Positions 1 through 6,854 of a stretch of 29,640 nt of DNA are shown here, in pieces (the first letter of the stretch is position 1; each line of letters starts with the position of its first letter). The DNA comes from an uncultured Campylobacter sp. (GTDB lineage: Bacteria; Campylobacterota; Campylobacteria; Campylobacterales; Campylobacteraceae): positions 1 to 29,640 of the forward strand of contig NZ_CAJPQR010000028.1 in NCBI RefSeq assembly GCF_905372745.1. Direction: 5' to 3'. Both the position numbers and the translations under genes were made by a program. The notes under the pieces are model-generated. The model was not told the DNA's origin, ran no database searches, and worked only from the letters and a program-made list of their open reading frames with translations.

Positions 1-206
1 AGGCAACCGCAGCCGTCCCTAATAAGCCAAGATTAATCCGTTAGGATTGCGTTTGGGATTATAGCGTAATTATTTATAATTTTTAAGTAAGCAGATAAAG
101 AGCCCGCGGAAATAGCCTAAAACAAGGGACAAAACACAGATAAATTTTTATCTAGCCAAAAAATCCTAAGTAAAATTTAAAAGCGAATTTAGAGATAAAT
201 TTAGGA

Positions 207-219
207 CCGGCTAAGCCGG
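207..219. other. short GC hairpin CCGGC-TAA-GCCGG
   Basis: CCGGC and GCCGG are exact reverse complements around a three-base TAA loop. It lies a few bases before a second, longer inverted repeat (222-247), so the two may act together as a bidirectional transcription stop. No gene ends close by, so the function is a guess. Confidence 0.35.
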
Positions 220-221
220 GA

Positions 222-247
222 TAAATTTAAGACCGGGCTTAAATTTA
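222..247. repeat. perfect 10-bp inverted repeat with 6-base loop
   Basis: TAAATTTAAG (222-231) and CTTAAATTTA (238-247) are exact reverse complements around the loop ACCGGG. The stem is AT-rich, so it could be either a weak transcript hairpin or a palindromic protein site. It is far from any recognised start codon. Confidence 0.45.
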
Positions 248-445
248 ACGCTATAGTAAATTTACGACGGTATGCGTAAAAAATGAAAAGGGGTAAATTT
301 AAGCGGCAAGATTAGGCTGCGATAAAAAGCGGAGTTTAGCGGAGTAAATATTAGATATAAGGCTGTAAAAATAAAGGCTAGGCAAAGGATAAATTAACGT
401 AAAAAAGCAAAGATTAAATTTAGGCTCTAAGCGTAAAACAAGAGT

Positions 446-474
446 AAAGCCCGCCGTTTTTTACGGCCGGCTTT
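446..474 (-). terminator. probable terminator of the ACT / UPF0210 transcript
   Basis: AAAGCCCGCCG (446-456) pairs with CGGCCGGCTTT (464-474) across a seven-base TTTTTTA loop, with one mismatch in eleven pairs. It sits about 90 bases beyond the stop codon of the leftward UPF0210 gene. The U-tract on the leftward transcript is weak, so the assignment rests on position and stem strength. Confidence 0.45.
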
Positions 475-578
475 GTAAATTTAGCTTTTAAAGCGTTTCT
501 TAAAGCTTTTCGTGCGGACTTTGTAAATTTAGTTTTTAAAACTTCTCTAGCGGGCTTTTAGATTTAGTTTTTAAAACT
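470..578. repeat. three degenerate ~25-base direct repeats ending in a gene terminus
   Basis: Three related copies share a core close to CTTTGTAAATTTAGTTTTTA: about 470-494, 517-543 and 554-578. The third overlaps the last codons and the stop of the leftward UPF0210 gene (Phe-Lys-Asn-stop). This suggests local tandem duplication of the gene's 3' end with later decay, though low-complexity AT-rich sequence could inflate the likeness. Confidence 0.45.
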
Positions 579-1901
579 ATGGATAGGAGCCGGTATCTGG
601 CCGCCGCGGGCGATGAAGTCCGCCGATGAGTTTTTATTTACGCTCATCACGGGCGCGCTGCCTAGAAGCCCGCCAAACTCCAGCGTGTCGCCCTCTTTGC
701 CTTTTGGGATGATGCGCACGGCGGTCGTTTTTTGATTTATCACGCCGATCGCGGCCTCATCGGCTATGATCGCGGCGATCGTCTGCTCGGGCGTATCCTG
801 CGGGATCGCGATCATATCGAGCCCCACCGAGCAGATCGCGGTCATCGCTTCGAGCTTTTCTAAATTTAACGAGCCTGCGCGCACCGCGGCGATCATGCCC
901 TCATCCTCCGAGACGGGAATAAACGCGCCGCTAAGCCCGCCTACTTGGTTGCACGCCATCACGCCGCCCTTTTTGACCGCGTCGTTTAGCAGTGCCAAAG
1001 CCGCAGTCGTGCCGTGCGTGCCGACGCGCTCTAAGCCCATCTCCTCAAGCACGCGCGCGACCGAATCTCCCACCGCCGGAGTCGGAGCCAGCGATAGATC
1101 GACGATGCCAAATTTCACGCCAAGGCGCTCGGACGCCATTTGTCCTACGAGTTGTCCGATGCGCGTGATCTTAAACGCCGTCTTTTTCACGGTTTCTGCG
1201 ACCACGTCAAAGCTTGCTCCGCGCACCTTCTCAAGCGCGCGCTTAACGACGCCGGGGCCCGATACGCCCACGTTTATGACGACTTCTGCCTCGCCTACGC
1301 CGTGAAATGCGCCCGCCATAAAGGGGTTATCCTCGACGGCGTTGGCAAACACGACCAGCTTTGCAGCGCCAAGATCGGAAAGCCGCGCCGTTTCTTTGAT
1401 CACGCGCCCCATGTCGGCGACCGCGCTCATATTTATGCCGGTTTTTGTCGAGCCGATATTTACGGACGAGCAGACCTTCTGCGTCGCGGCGAGCGCGGCG
1501 GGGATGGAATCGATTAAAATTTTATCGCCCTTTGCGTAGCCCTTTTGCACGAGCGCCGAAAAGCCGCCGATAAAGTCGATGCCGACCTTTTGCGCCGCCT
1601 CGTCCATCGCTCTAGCAAGCGGCACGTAGCTCACGGCATCCGTCGCCGCGCCGATGATGGCGATCGGCGTTACGCAGACGCGTTTATTTACGATCGGAAT
1701 GCCGAGCTCTGCTGAAATTTCATTGCCGACCTTTACCAGATCACGCGCCTTATCGGTGATCTTGGCGTAAATTTTCTCTGCCGCTTTGTCGATATCGGGA
1801 TCGATGCAGTCAAGCAGGCTAATGCCCATCGTTATCGTGCGGATGTCGAAATTTTGCTCCTCGATCATCGCGATCGTTTCGGTTACGTTTTTGATGTCCA
1901 T
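564..1901 (-). CDS. UPF0210 / DUF711 family protein
   Basis: A 445-residue protein of the UPF0210 family, also called the PFL family because it is distantly related in fold to pyruvate formate-lyase-type barrels; its reaction is not established to my knowledge. The full-length match runs from the N-terminal TETIAMIEEQNFDIRTITMG block through glycine-rich segments such as GFSALVQKG and VGVSGPGVVKRAL to a C-terminal GLLGSAPVM block. No glycyl-radical motif is visible. It starts nine bases after the stop of an upstream ACT-domain gene, behind an AAGGTG ribosome site, so the two are almost certainly one operon. The pairing of UPF0210 with a UPF0237 ACT protein recurs in many anaerobes and suggests that the ACT partner regulates this protein through a small ligand. 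Predicted cytoplasmic. Confidence 0.88.
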   Translation of the reverse strand: MDIKNVTETIAMIEEQNFDIRTITMGISLLDCIDPDIDKAAEKIYAKITDKARDLVKVGNEISAELGIPIVNKRVCVTPIAIIGAATDAVSYVPLARAMDEAAQKVGIDFIGGFSALVQKGYAKGDKILIDSIPAALAATQKVCSSVNIGSTKTGINMSAVADMGRVIKETARLSDLGAAKLVVFANAVEDNPFMAGAFHGVGEAEVVINVGVSGPGVVKRALEKVRGASFDVVAETVKKTAFKITRIGQLVGQMASERLGVKFGIVDLSLAPTPAVGDSVARVLEEMGLERVGTHGTTAALALLNDAVKKGGVMACNQVGGLSGAFIPVSEDEGMIAAVRAGSLNLEKLEAMTAICSVGLDMIAIPQDTPEQTIAAIIADEAAIGVINQKTTAVRIIPKGKEGDTLEFGGLLGSAPVMSVNKNSSADFIARGGQIPAPIHSFKN

Positions 1902-1910
1902 ATCGGCACC

Positions 1911-2177
1911 TTAGATGTTGTGCATGGCGTCAAATATCGCCGAGCTTTGGATGTTGATTTTAACTTTTAGCTTTTCGCCTAGCTCGTTTAGCTCCTCGCG
2001 CAGAGCCGTGAAGTCCTGCTTTTCGTCGCTGGAAACCACCGCCATCATCGTAAAAAACTCGTCCAAAACCGTCTGGCTGATGTCATCTATGTTTAGCCCA
2101 AGCTGCGCGAGCTTGGCCGAAACGCCCGCTACAATGCCAACTTTGTCCTTACCGATCACCGTTACGATCGCTTTCAT
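1911..2177 (-). CDS. ACT domain protein, UPF0237 family
   Basis: An 88-residue single-domain protein. The N-terminal MKAIVTVIGKDKVGIVAGV and the following LAQLGLNIDDISQTV match the beta-alpha-beta-beta-alpha-beta ACT fold, which usually binds amino acids or other small ligands. No enzymatic domain is attached. The start is supported by AGGAG eight to ten bases upstream. It lies directly before the UPF0210 gene (nine-base gap). A 77-base gap containing a hairpin separates it from mrp, so its transcript may begin there or read through from thiC-mrp; I see no convincing -10 box. Family assignment is secure; the ligand is unknown. Confidence 0.88.
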   Translation of the reverse strand: MKAIVTVIGKDKVGIVAGVSAKLAQLGLNIDDISQTVLDEFFTMMAVVSSDEKQDFTALREELNELGEKLKVKINIQSSAIFDAMHNI

Positions 2178-2211
2178 CGTCGTTCTCCTAAATTTGTAAA
2201 TTTGCGAGAGT

Positions 2212-2243
2212 TAAAGCCCAAATTTGAGTAAATTCGGGCTTTA
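2212..2243. terminator. terminator-like hairpin between mrp and the ACT gene
   Basis: TAAAGCCCAAATTT (2212-2225) pairs with AAATTCGGGCTTTA (2230-2243) around a GAGT loop, with one mismatch in 14. It lies just past the mrp stop codon on the leftward strand, in the right place to end or attenuate the thiC-mrp transcript. The leftward strand lacks a good U-run after the stem, so termination may be partial. Confidence 0.5.
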
Positions 2244-2254
2244 GATTTTAAATT

Positions 2255-3355
2255 TTACTTCGAGCAAGCACTCTTGCCGTCCATCACGGGCTGGATAGAC
2301 GAGTTGTCCGCGCCGCCGTCATTGTTGATATTTTCGATTATCTCCCACAGCCTAGCCGCCGCTTTTTCGTAGCGTTTAGCCGTGACCGAGTTTGGCTCGT
2401 AAAAGCTCACCGGCTTGCCGCTGTCGCCGCCGACTCTAACGGCAGGCTCGATAGGGATTTCGGCTAGCACTTCGGTACTATAGGCTTTTGCCACTTCCTC
2501 GGTCGTGCCTTTGCCAAATATATCATATTCCTTGCCGCTTTCAGGGCAGATAAATCCGCTCATGTTTTCTATCACGCCGGCGATTGGTATGTGAAGCTTT
2601 TCAAACATATCAAGTGCTCTTTTGCTATCATCAAGCGCTACTACTTGCGGCGTCGTGACGCACACGCCCGCAGTCACCGGTACGCTTTGAGCTAGAGTTA
2701 GCTGTGCGTCGCCCGTTCCCGGAGGCATATCCAGAAACAACACGTCCAGCTCGCTCCAAAATACGTCTTTTAGCAGCTGCTCGATAGCTTTCATTATCAT
2801 CGAGCCGCGCCAGATGAGGCTCATGCCTTCTTCCATTAGCACGCCCATACTCATCATCTCGACGCCGTGAGTTAGGATCGGTTTTAGTTTGTTGCCGACG
2901 ACTTGAGGCTGAGTGCCTACTTCGCCTAGCATCCTAGGGATGTTTGGACCGTAGATGTCGGCGTCTAGGATGCCTACTTTTTTGCCTAGCTTTGCCATCG
3001 AGATAGCTAAATTTAACGTCGTAGTGCTCTTGCCCACGCCGCCTTTGCCCGAGCTTACCATTACGAAATTTTTGATCTGCGGAGCGATGTTTTTACCGCT
3101 TTGAGTGTTGCTTTTTTCCTCGGGAATTTTTGGTTGGATGATATTGATGACGCACTCGTTTGAGCCCATCACGCGCTTTATGTCGGTTCGCAGCTCGTTT
3201 GCTACGTCCGGATTTGAGCTTACGATCTCGACCTCGATTAAAATTTTATCGCCGATTTCGACGTTTTTTACGAATCCAAAGCTCACGATATCTTTCTCAA
3301 AGCCTGGATATATCACGCCTTTTAGTCTATTTAAGACATCCTCTTTACTTAACAT
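2255..3355 (-). CDS. mrp: Mrp/ApbC family iron-sulfur cluster carrier ATPase
   Basis: A 366-residue MinD/Mrp-type P-loop ATPase, thought to bind and hand over [4Fe-4S] clusters in the cytoplasm. Residues 1-80 look like the N-terminal MIP18/DUF59 domain. The deviant Walker A GKGGVGKST is at 103-111, the DADIYGPNIPR signature at 132-142, and FLDMPPGTGDAQLT at 208-221. The usual family CxxC is here C271-P-E-S274 (FICPESGKEYDIFG), so the second cysteine is a serine. The start codon overlaps the end of thiC by 11 bases and has its own AAGGAG inside thiC, so translation is probably coupled. In C. jejuni mrp sits next to ispDF; here thiC lies between them. Salmonella ApbC is linked genetically to ThiC function, so the pairing makes biochemical sense. 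Confidence 0.93.
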   Translation of the reverse strand: MLSKEDVLNRLKGVIYPGFEKDIVSFGFVKNVEIGDKILIEVEIVSSNPDVANELRTDIKRVMGSNECVINIIQPKIPEEKSNTQSGKNIAPQIKNFVMVSSGKGGVGKSTTTLNLAISMAKLGKKVGILDADIYGPNIPRMLGEVGTQPQVVGNKLKPILTHGVEMMSMGVLMEEGMSLIWRGSMIMKAIEQLLKDVFWSELDVLFLDMPPGTGDAQLTLAQSVPVTAGVCVTTPQVVALDDSKRALDMFEKLHIPIAGVIENMSGFICPESGKEYDIFGKGTTEEVAKAYSTEVLAEIPIEPAVRVGGDSGKPVSFYEPNSVTAKRYEKAAARLWEIIENINNDGGADNSSIQPVMDGKSACSK

Positions 3356-4679
3356 TTTTCTCCTTCGTTAGATTTTTTGAAATTTTATACGCGCAAAATT
3401 TAGGCCCGCACATCGAGCAAAATTCCGCCTTTTTAAACGACTCTTGCGGCAAGCTCTCATCATGCAGCTCGCGCGCTCTTTGGGGATCTAGGCTTAGCTC
3501 AAACTGCCTGTTCCAGTCAAAAGCGTATCTAGCGTCGCTCATCGCGTGATCGCGCTCTATCGCGCGTGCTTTGCCTAGCGCGACGTCGGCTGCGTGAGCG
3601 GCGATTTTATGTGCTACGATACCCTCTCTGACGTCGTTTGCGTTTGGCAAACCAAGGTGCTCTTTAGGCGTCACGTAGCACAGCATCGAGGCTCCGTAAA
3701 AGGCCGCCATCGTCCCGCCGATAGCCGAAGTGATGTGATCGTACCCTGCGCCGATGTCCGTAGGCAGCGGCCCTAGCACGTAAAAAGGCGCGCCGTGGCA
3801 CAGCTCGCGTTCGATTTTCATATTATACTCTATTTGGTTTAAAGGAATATGACCCGGCCCCTCGATCATAACCTGCACGTTTTTCTCCCATGCGCGTAGC
3901 GTTAGCTCGCCTAAAACCCGTAGCTCGCTAAGCTGAGCTTCATCAGTCGCGTCGTATAGGCAGCCAGGACGCAGCCCGTCGCCAAGAGATAGCGCGACGT
4001 CGTGAGCGGCGCAAATTCCTAAAATATCGTCAAAGGCCTCGTAAAACGGGTTTTCTTTATGATGGTGCATCATCCAGCTAGCAGTTAAACTGCCGCCGCG
4101 GCTAACGATCCCCATCTTGCGCTTTGCGACCAGCGGCATAAATTTGAGCAAAAAGCCCGCGTGTATCGTAAAGTAGCTAACGCCCTGGCGAGCCTGCTTT
4201 TCAAGTGTTTTTAGGATGTCATCCGTAGTCAAATTTTTGACTTCTTTTATGTCGTGGATGATCTGATACATCGGCACGGTGCCTATGGGGACGGTGGAGT
4301 TTGCGATTATAGCGCTTCTAATGGCATCCAAATCGCCGCCCGTGCTTAAATCCATGACCGTGTCGGCGCCGTATTTTAGGCAAATTTGCAGCTTTTCAAG
4401 CTCGGCGCAGATATCGCTACTTAGGCTTGAGTTGCCGATATTTGCGTTGATTTTGGTTTTGGCCTCCTTGCCGATCGCCATCGGGAGCAAATTTTCGTGA
4501 TGGATGTTGGCCGGGACTATCATCTTGCCTGCGGCGACCTCGCTCCTAACGAGCTGGGGATCTAGCATTTCAGCCTGCGCTACGTAGTTCATCTCGGGCG
4601 TTATGACGCCCTTTTTAGCGTAGTACATCTGCGTCGGAGTTTTGTCGGCGGAGTCAAATTTGACCCGAAATTCTTTCAT
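3345..4679 (-). CDS. thiC: phosphomethylpyrimidine synthase ThiC
   Basis: A radical-SAM enzyme that converts aminoimidazole ribotide to hydroxymethylpyrimidine phosphate, the pyrimidine branch of thiamine synthesis. At 444 residues it matches the short bacterial form. Clear signatures are the N-terminal TQMYYAKKG, the central GPGHIPLNQIEYNMK and LPTDIGAGYDHI, and the C-terminal cluster ligands C421, C424 and C429 in CSMCGPKFC (the CxxCxxxxC arrangement special to ThiC). The start ATG follows AAGGAG closely. It is the first gene of a leftward thiC-mrp unit divergent from ispDF. The roughly 100-base upstream region is too short for, and shows no sign of, a TPP riboswitch. The enzyme's Fe-S cluster and the overlapping Mrp gene suggest co-production of enzyme and cluster carrier. 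Confidence 0.97.
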   Translation of the reverse strand: MKEFRVKFDSADKTPTQMYYAKKGVITPEMNYVAQAEMLDPQLVRSEVAAGKMIVPANIHHENLLPMAIGKEAKTKINANIGNSSLSSDICAELEKLQICLKYGADTVMDLSTGGDLDAIRSAIIANSTVPIGTVPMYQIIHDIKEVKNLTTDDILKTLEKQARQGVSYFTIHAGFLLKFMPLVAKRKMGIVSRGGSLTASWMMHHHKENPFYEAFDDILGICAAHDVALSLGDGLRPGCLYDATDEAQLSELRVLGELTLRAWEKNVQVMIEGPGHIPLNQIEYNMKIERELCHGAPFYVLGPLPTDIGAGYDHITSAIGGTMAAFYGASMLCYVTPKEHLGLPNANDVREGIVAHKIAAHAADVALGKARAIERDHAMSDARYAFDWNRQFELSLDPQRARELHDESLPQESFKKAEFCSMCGPKFCAYKISKNLTKEKNVK

Positions 4680-4744
4680 ATTTCGCTCCTTAAATTTTTG
4701 GTTCTAATATTACTCAAAAAAGATAAAAACAAGCTTTTAGGATG

Positions 4745-4750
4745 TATAAT
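4745..4750 (+). promoter_or_regulatory. -10 box of the ispDF operon
   Basis: An exact TATAAT preceded by TG-type extended -10 sequence (GATGTATAAT) lies 29 bases before the TTG start of ispDF. As is usual in Campylobacter, there is AT-rich DNA rather than a clear -35 box. Transcription would start near 4757, giving a leader of about 22 bases. Confidence 0.65.
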
Positions 4751-4778
4751 ATCGTAACACTTCGCCAAAGGAGAAATT

Positions 4779-5909
4779 TTGCTAGACGTTACGCTGATAA
4801 TGCTCGGAGCCGGAAGCTCCAGCCGTTTTGAAATGCCCGTTAAAAAGCAGTGGTTGCGCGTCGGAGGCGATCCGCTATGGCTCTTTGCGGCTAAAAATTT
4901 AAGCTCGCACTACGCTTTTAAAGAGATAATCATCGCCTCAAACGAGGAAAAATATATGAGTAAATTTGCCCCGTCGTATCGCTTCGTAAAAGGCGGAGCG
5001 ACGCGTCAAGAGAGCCTAAAAAACGCACTTAAACTCGTTCAAAGCGAATTTGTTTTAGTTAGCGACATAGCTCGTCCGATGATTAGCGCCGAGCTTTTCT
5101 CGCGTATAATAGGCGGCATCCAAAACGCCGACTGCGTCGTGCCTGCGCTCAAAGTGCCAGATACCGTTTATCTAGGCTCCCAGGCCGTCGATAGAGAGCA
5201 GATAAAACTCATCCAGACGCCGCAACTCTCGCGCACGGCAATGCTAAAAAGCGCGCTTGAATCAGGTCAAATTTACACCGACGATAGCTCGGCGATAGCG
5301 GCTGCGGGCGGTAAAATTTGGTACGTGCAAGGCGACGAAAACGCTAGAAAAATCACGTTTAAAGACGATCTAGCCAAAATTTGCGGCCTTGGCGCGCCCT
5401 CAAGCGAAATTTACGTCGGAAACGGTTTTGACGTGCACGCCTTTGAAGAAGAGAGAAAAGAGGGAAGTTTCGTAACAATCGGCGGCGAAAAAATTCCTTT
5501 CGAGCGAAATTTAAAGGCTCACTCCGACGGCGACGTGGCCATCCACGCGCTCATAGACGCCATACTAGGAGCGGCTGGACTCGGCGATATAGGCGAGCAT
5601 TTCCCCGACACCGACGATAAATTTAAGGGTGCGGACTCGGCTATGTTACTAAAAGAAGCATATAGGCTCGTACAAAGCGTCGGTTTTGAGCTGGTAAACG
5701 CCGACGTCACGGTTATCGCCGAGCGACCTAAGCTTAGTAAATTTAAATCCGCGATGGAAATAAATATCGCAAATGCGCTAAATTTAACCCCGAATCGCAT
5801 AAACGTAAAGGCCACGACGACCGAGAAGCTAGGCTTTACGGGGCGAGGCGAGGGTATAGCTGCTACGGCGTCGGCGAGTCTAAAAATTTACGACTGGACG
5901 CAAAAATAA
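4779..5909 (+). CDS. ispDF: bifunctional IspD/IspF isoprenoid precursor enzyme
   Basis: Two steps of the MEP isoprenoid pathway in one 376-residue cytoplasmic protein. Residues 1 to about 205 are the IspD cytidylyltransferase, with the CTP-binding LGAGSSSRF then KKQWL loop near the N-terminus. Residues from about 212 are the IspF cyclodiphosphate synthase, with the metal site DVHAF, the HSDGDV motif and GDIGEHFPDTD. Both halves look complete. IspDF fusions are standard in epsilonproteobacteria. The start is a TTG at 4779 with AAAGGAG at 4767-4773; there is no nearer ATG that keeps the N-terminal strand. It heads an operon with an HP1021-type regulator (18-base gap) and a sulfurylase-like gene, as in C. 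jejuni. Confidence 0.96.
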   Translation: MLDVTLIMLGAGSSSRFEMPVKKQWLRVGGDPLWLFAAKNLSSHYAFKEIIIASNEEKYMSKFAPSYRFVKGGATRQESLKNALKLVQSEFVLVSDIARPMISAELFSRIIGGIQNADCVVPALKVPDTVYLGSQAVDREQIKLIQTPQLSRTAMLKSALESGQIYTDDSSAIAAAGGKIWYVQGDENARKITFKDDLAKICGLGAPSSEIYVGNGFDVHAFEEERKEGSFVTIGGEKIPFERNLKAHSDGDVAIHALIDAILGAAGLGDIGEHFPDTDDKFKGADSAMLLKEAYRLVQSVGFELVNADVTVIAERPKLSKFKSAMEINIANALNLTPNRINVKATTTEKLGFTGRGEGIAATASASLKIYDWTQK

Positions 5910-5927
5910 AACGACGAAAGTAAAAAA

Positions 5928-6854
5928 ATGAGAGTTTTGATAATAGAAAACGAAATCTACCTAGCCCAAAGCATCGCATCAAAGCTAGAAAATCTAGGCT
6001 ATGAGTGCGAGATAGCAAGGAGCGCGGCGGAGGCGATGAAAAGCGAGCCCGAGCAGAGGGCAAAGGAGGGCGCCAAGGACGTACACTTTGACGTGGTGCT
6101 GCTCTCTAGTGCGTTTGCGGGCGACGACACGCTAAAAATCATACATAAATTTAAAGACTCCGTCGTCATCCTGCTCATCACGTACATCAGCAACGACACC
6201 GTCTCGATCCCGATAAAAGCGGGTGCTAGCGACTACATACAAAAGCCGTTTATGATCGAGGAGCTGGTGCGAAAGATAAAGCATTTCGAGGAGTTTAGGC
6301 GTCTGCAAACATTTATAAAAACCTATCAGGACTACCTAAACTATCATTTTAAGGCCGTATCGGCGCTAAATTTCGACTTTAAGCGCATAAAGCTGCCGCT
6401 TCTCATCAAGTGCAATAAAATGATAAACGCCGATAATTTTGTTTTCGAATACGCAAAGGCGCTAAATTTGAGCTTCAAATACGTCCCGCTAGAGCCAGGT
6501 ATCGACGTAGAGGCCGTAGCTGCGGCAAATCCGCGCACGCTTTTATATTTTTCAAATTTTCAAATTTTACGCCAAGAGGCCAAAAATCAGATCGTATCTC
6601 TCGCCGCCAAACGCAAACTCATCGCAAGCTCGACCAATCCTAACGAAGAGACGCCGATGGAGACGCTAAATATCACAAGCGACGAGAAAAATTTCCAAAT
6701 CGACGAAATTTTGACGATCGACGACTACATCAAGCACATCATCGTAAACTATCAGGACAAATACCCCGACACCGAGCTTAGCAAAAAGCTAGGTATCTCG
6801 CGCAAATCGCTTTGGGAAAAGAGGAAAAAATATGACGTCGCCAAGAAAAAATAG
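5928..6854 (+). CDS. HP1021-family atypical response regulator
   Basis: A 308-residue regulator matching H. pylori HP1021 / C. jejuni Cj1608 by sequence style and by position directly after ispDF. Residues 1-125 form a receiver-like domain (MRVLIIENE at the start, the lysine loop YIQKPF at 103-108). The expected phospho-acceptor aspartate is absent: the strand reads DVVLLSS, giving Ser60/Ser61, so it cannot be a classical phosphorylated regulator. The C-terminal 25 residues carry a Fis-like helix-turn-helix (LSKKLGISRKSLWEKRKKY). Family members bind DNA, including the replication origin, and respond to redox state. Only two cysteines are present (C27, C162), fewer than I recall for HP1021. 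The gene overlaps the next by 23 bases. Confidence 0.85.
   Translation: MRVLIIENEIYLAQSIASKLENLGYECEIARSAAEAMKSEPEQRAKEGAKDVHFDVVLLSSAFAGDDTLKIIHKFKDSVVILLITYISNDTVSIPIKAGASDYIQKPFMIEELVRKIKHFEEFRRLQTFIKTYQDYLNYHFKAVSALNFDFKRIKLPLLIKCNKMINADNFVFEYAKALNLSFKYVPLEPGIDVEAVAAANPRTLLYFSNFQILRQEAKNQIVSLAAKRKLIASSTNPNEETPMETLNITSDEKNFQIDEILTIDDYIKHIIVNYQDKYPDTELSKKLGISRKSLWEKRKKYDVAKKK

Larger units (their letters stand above)
1..563. other. gene-free leading stretch, hairpin- and repeat-rich
   Basis: I see no credible coding region here. The DNA is AT-rich and full of AAATTT words. It holds three inverted repeats and a set of degenerate direct repeats next to the stop of the neighbouring leftward gene, all listed separately. 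No tRNA cloverleaf or rRNA segment was recognised. It may be the 3' intergenic space of a leftward operon plus the upstream region of a gene beyond the left edge. Confidence 0.6.

Noticed and set aside
1..563. CRISPR array suggested by repeated AAATTT-containing words
   Set aside because: The repeats are degenerate, irregularly spaced and very AT-rich, with no constant repeat-spacer pattern and no cas genes.
766..1539. Several rightward open frames of 65-179 codons
   Set aside because: They are antisense shadows of the UPF0210 gene, with Ser/Pro/Arg-rich translations and no ribosome sites.
4680..4778. Possible TPP riboswitch upstream of thiC
   Set aside because: The divergent gap is about 100 bases, shared with the ispDF promoter, and contains no CTGAGA-type thi-box or the expected helices.
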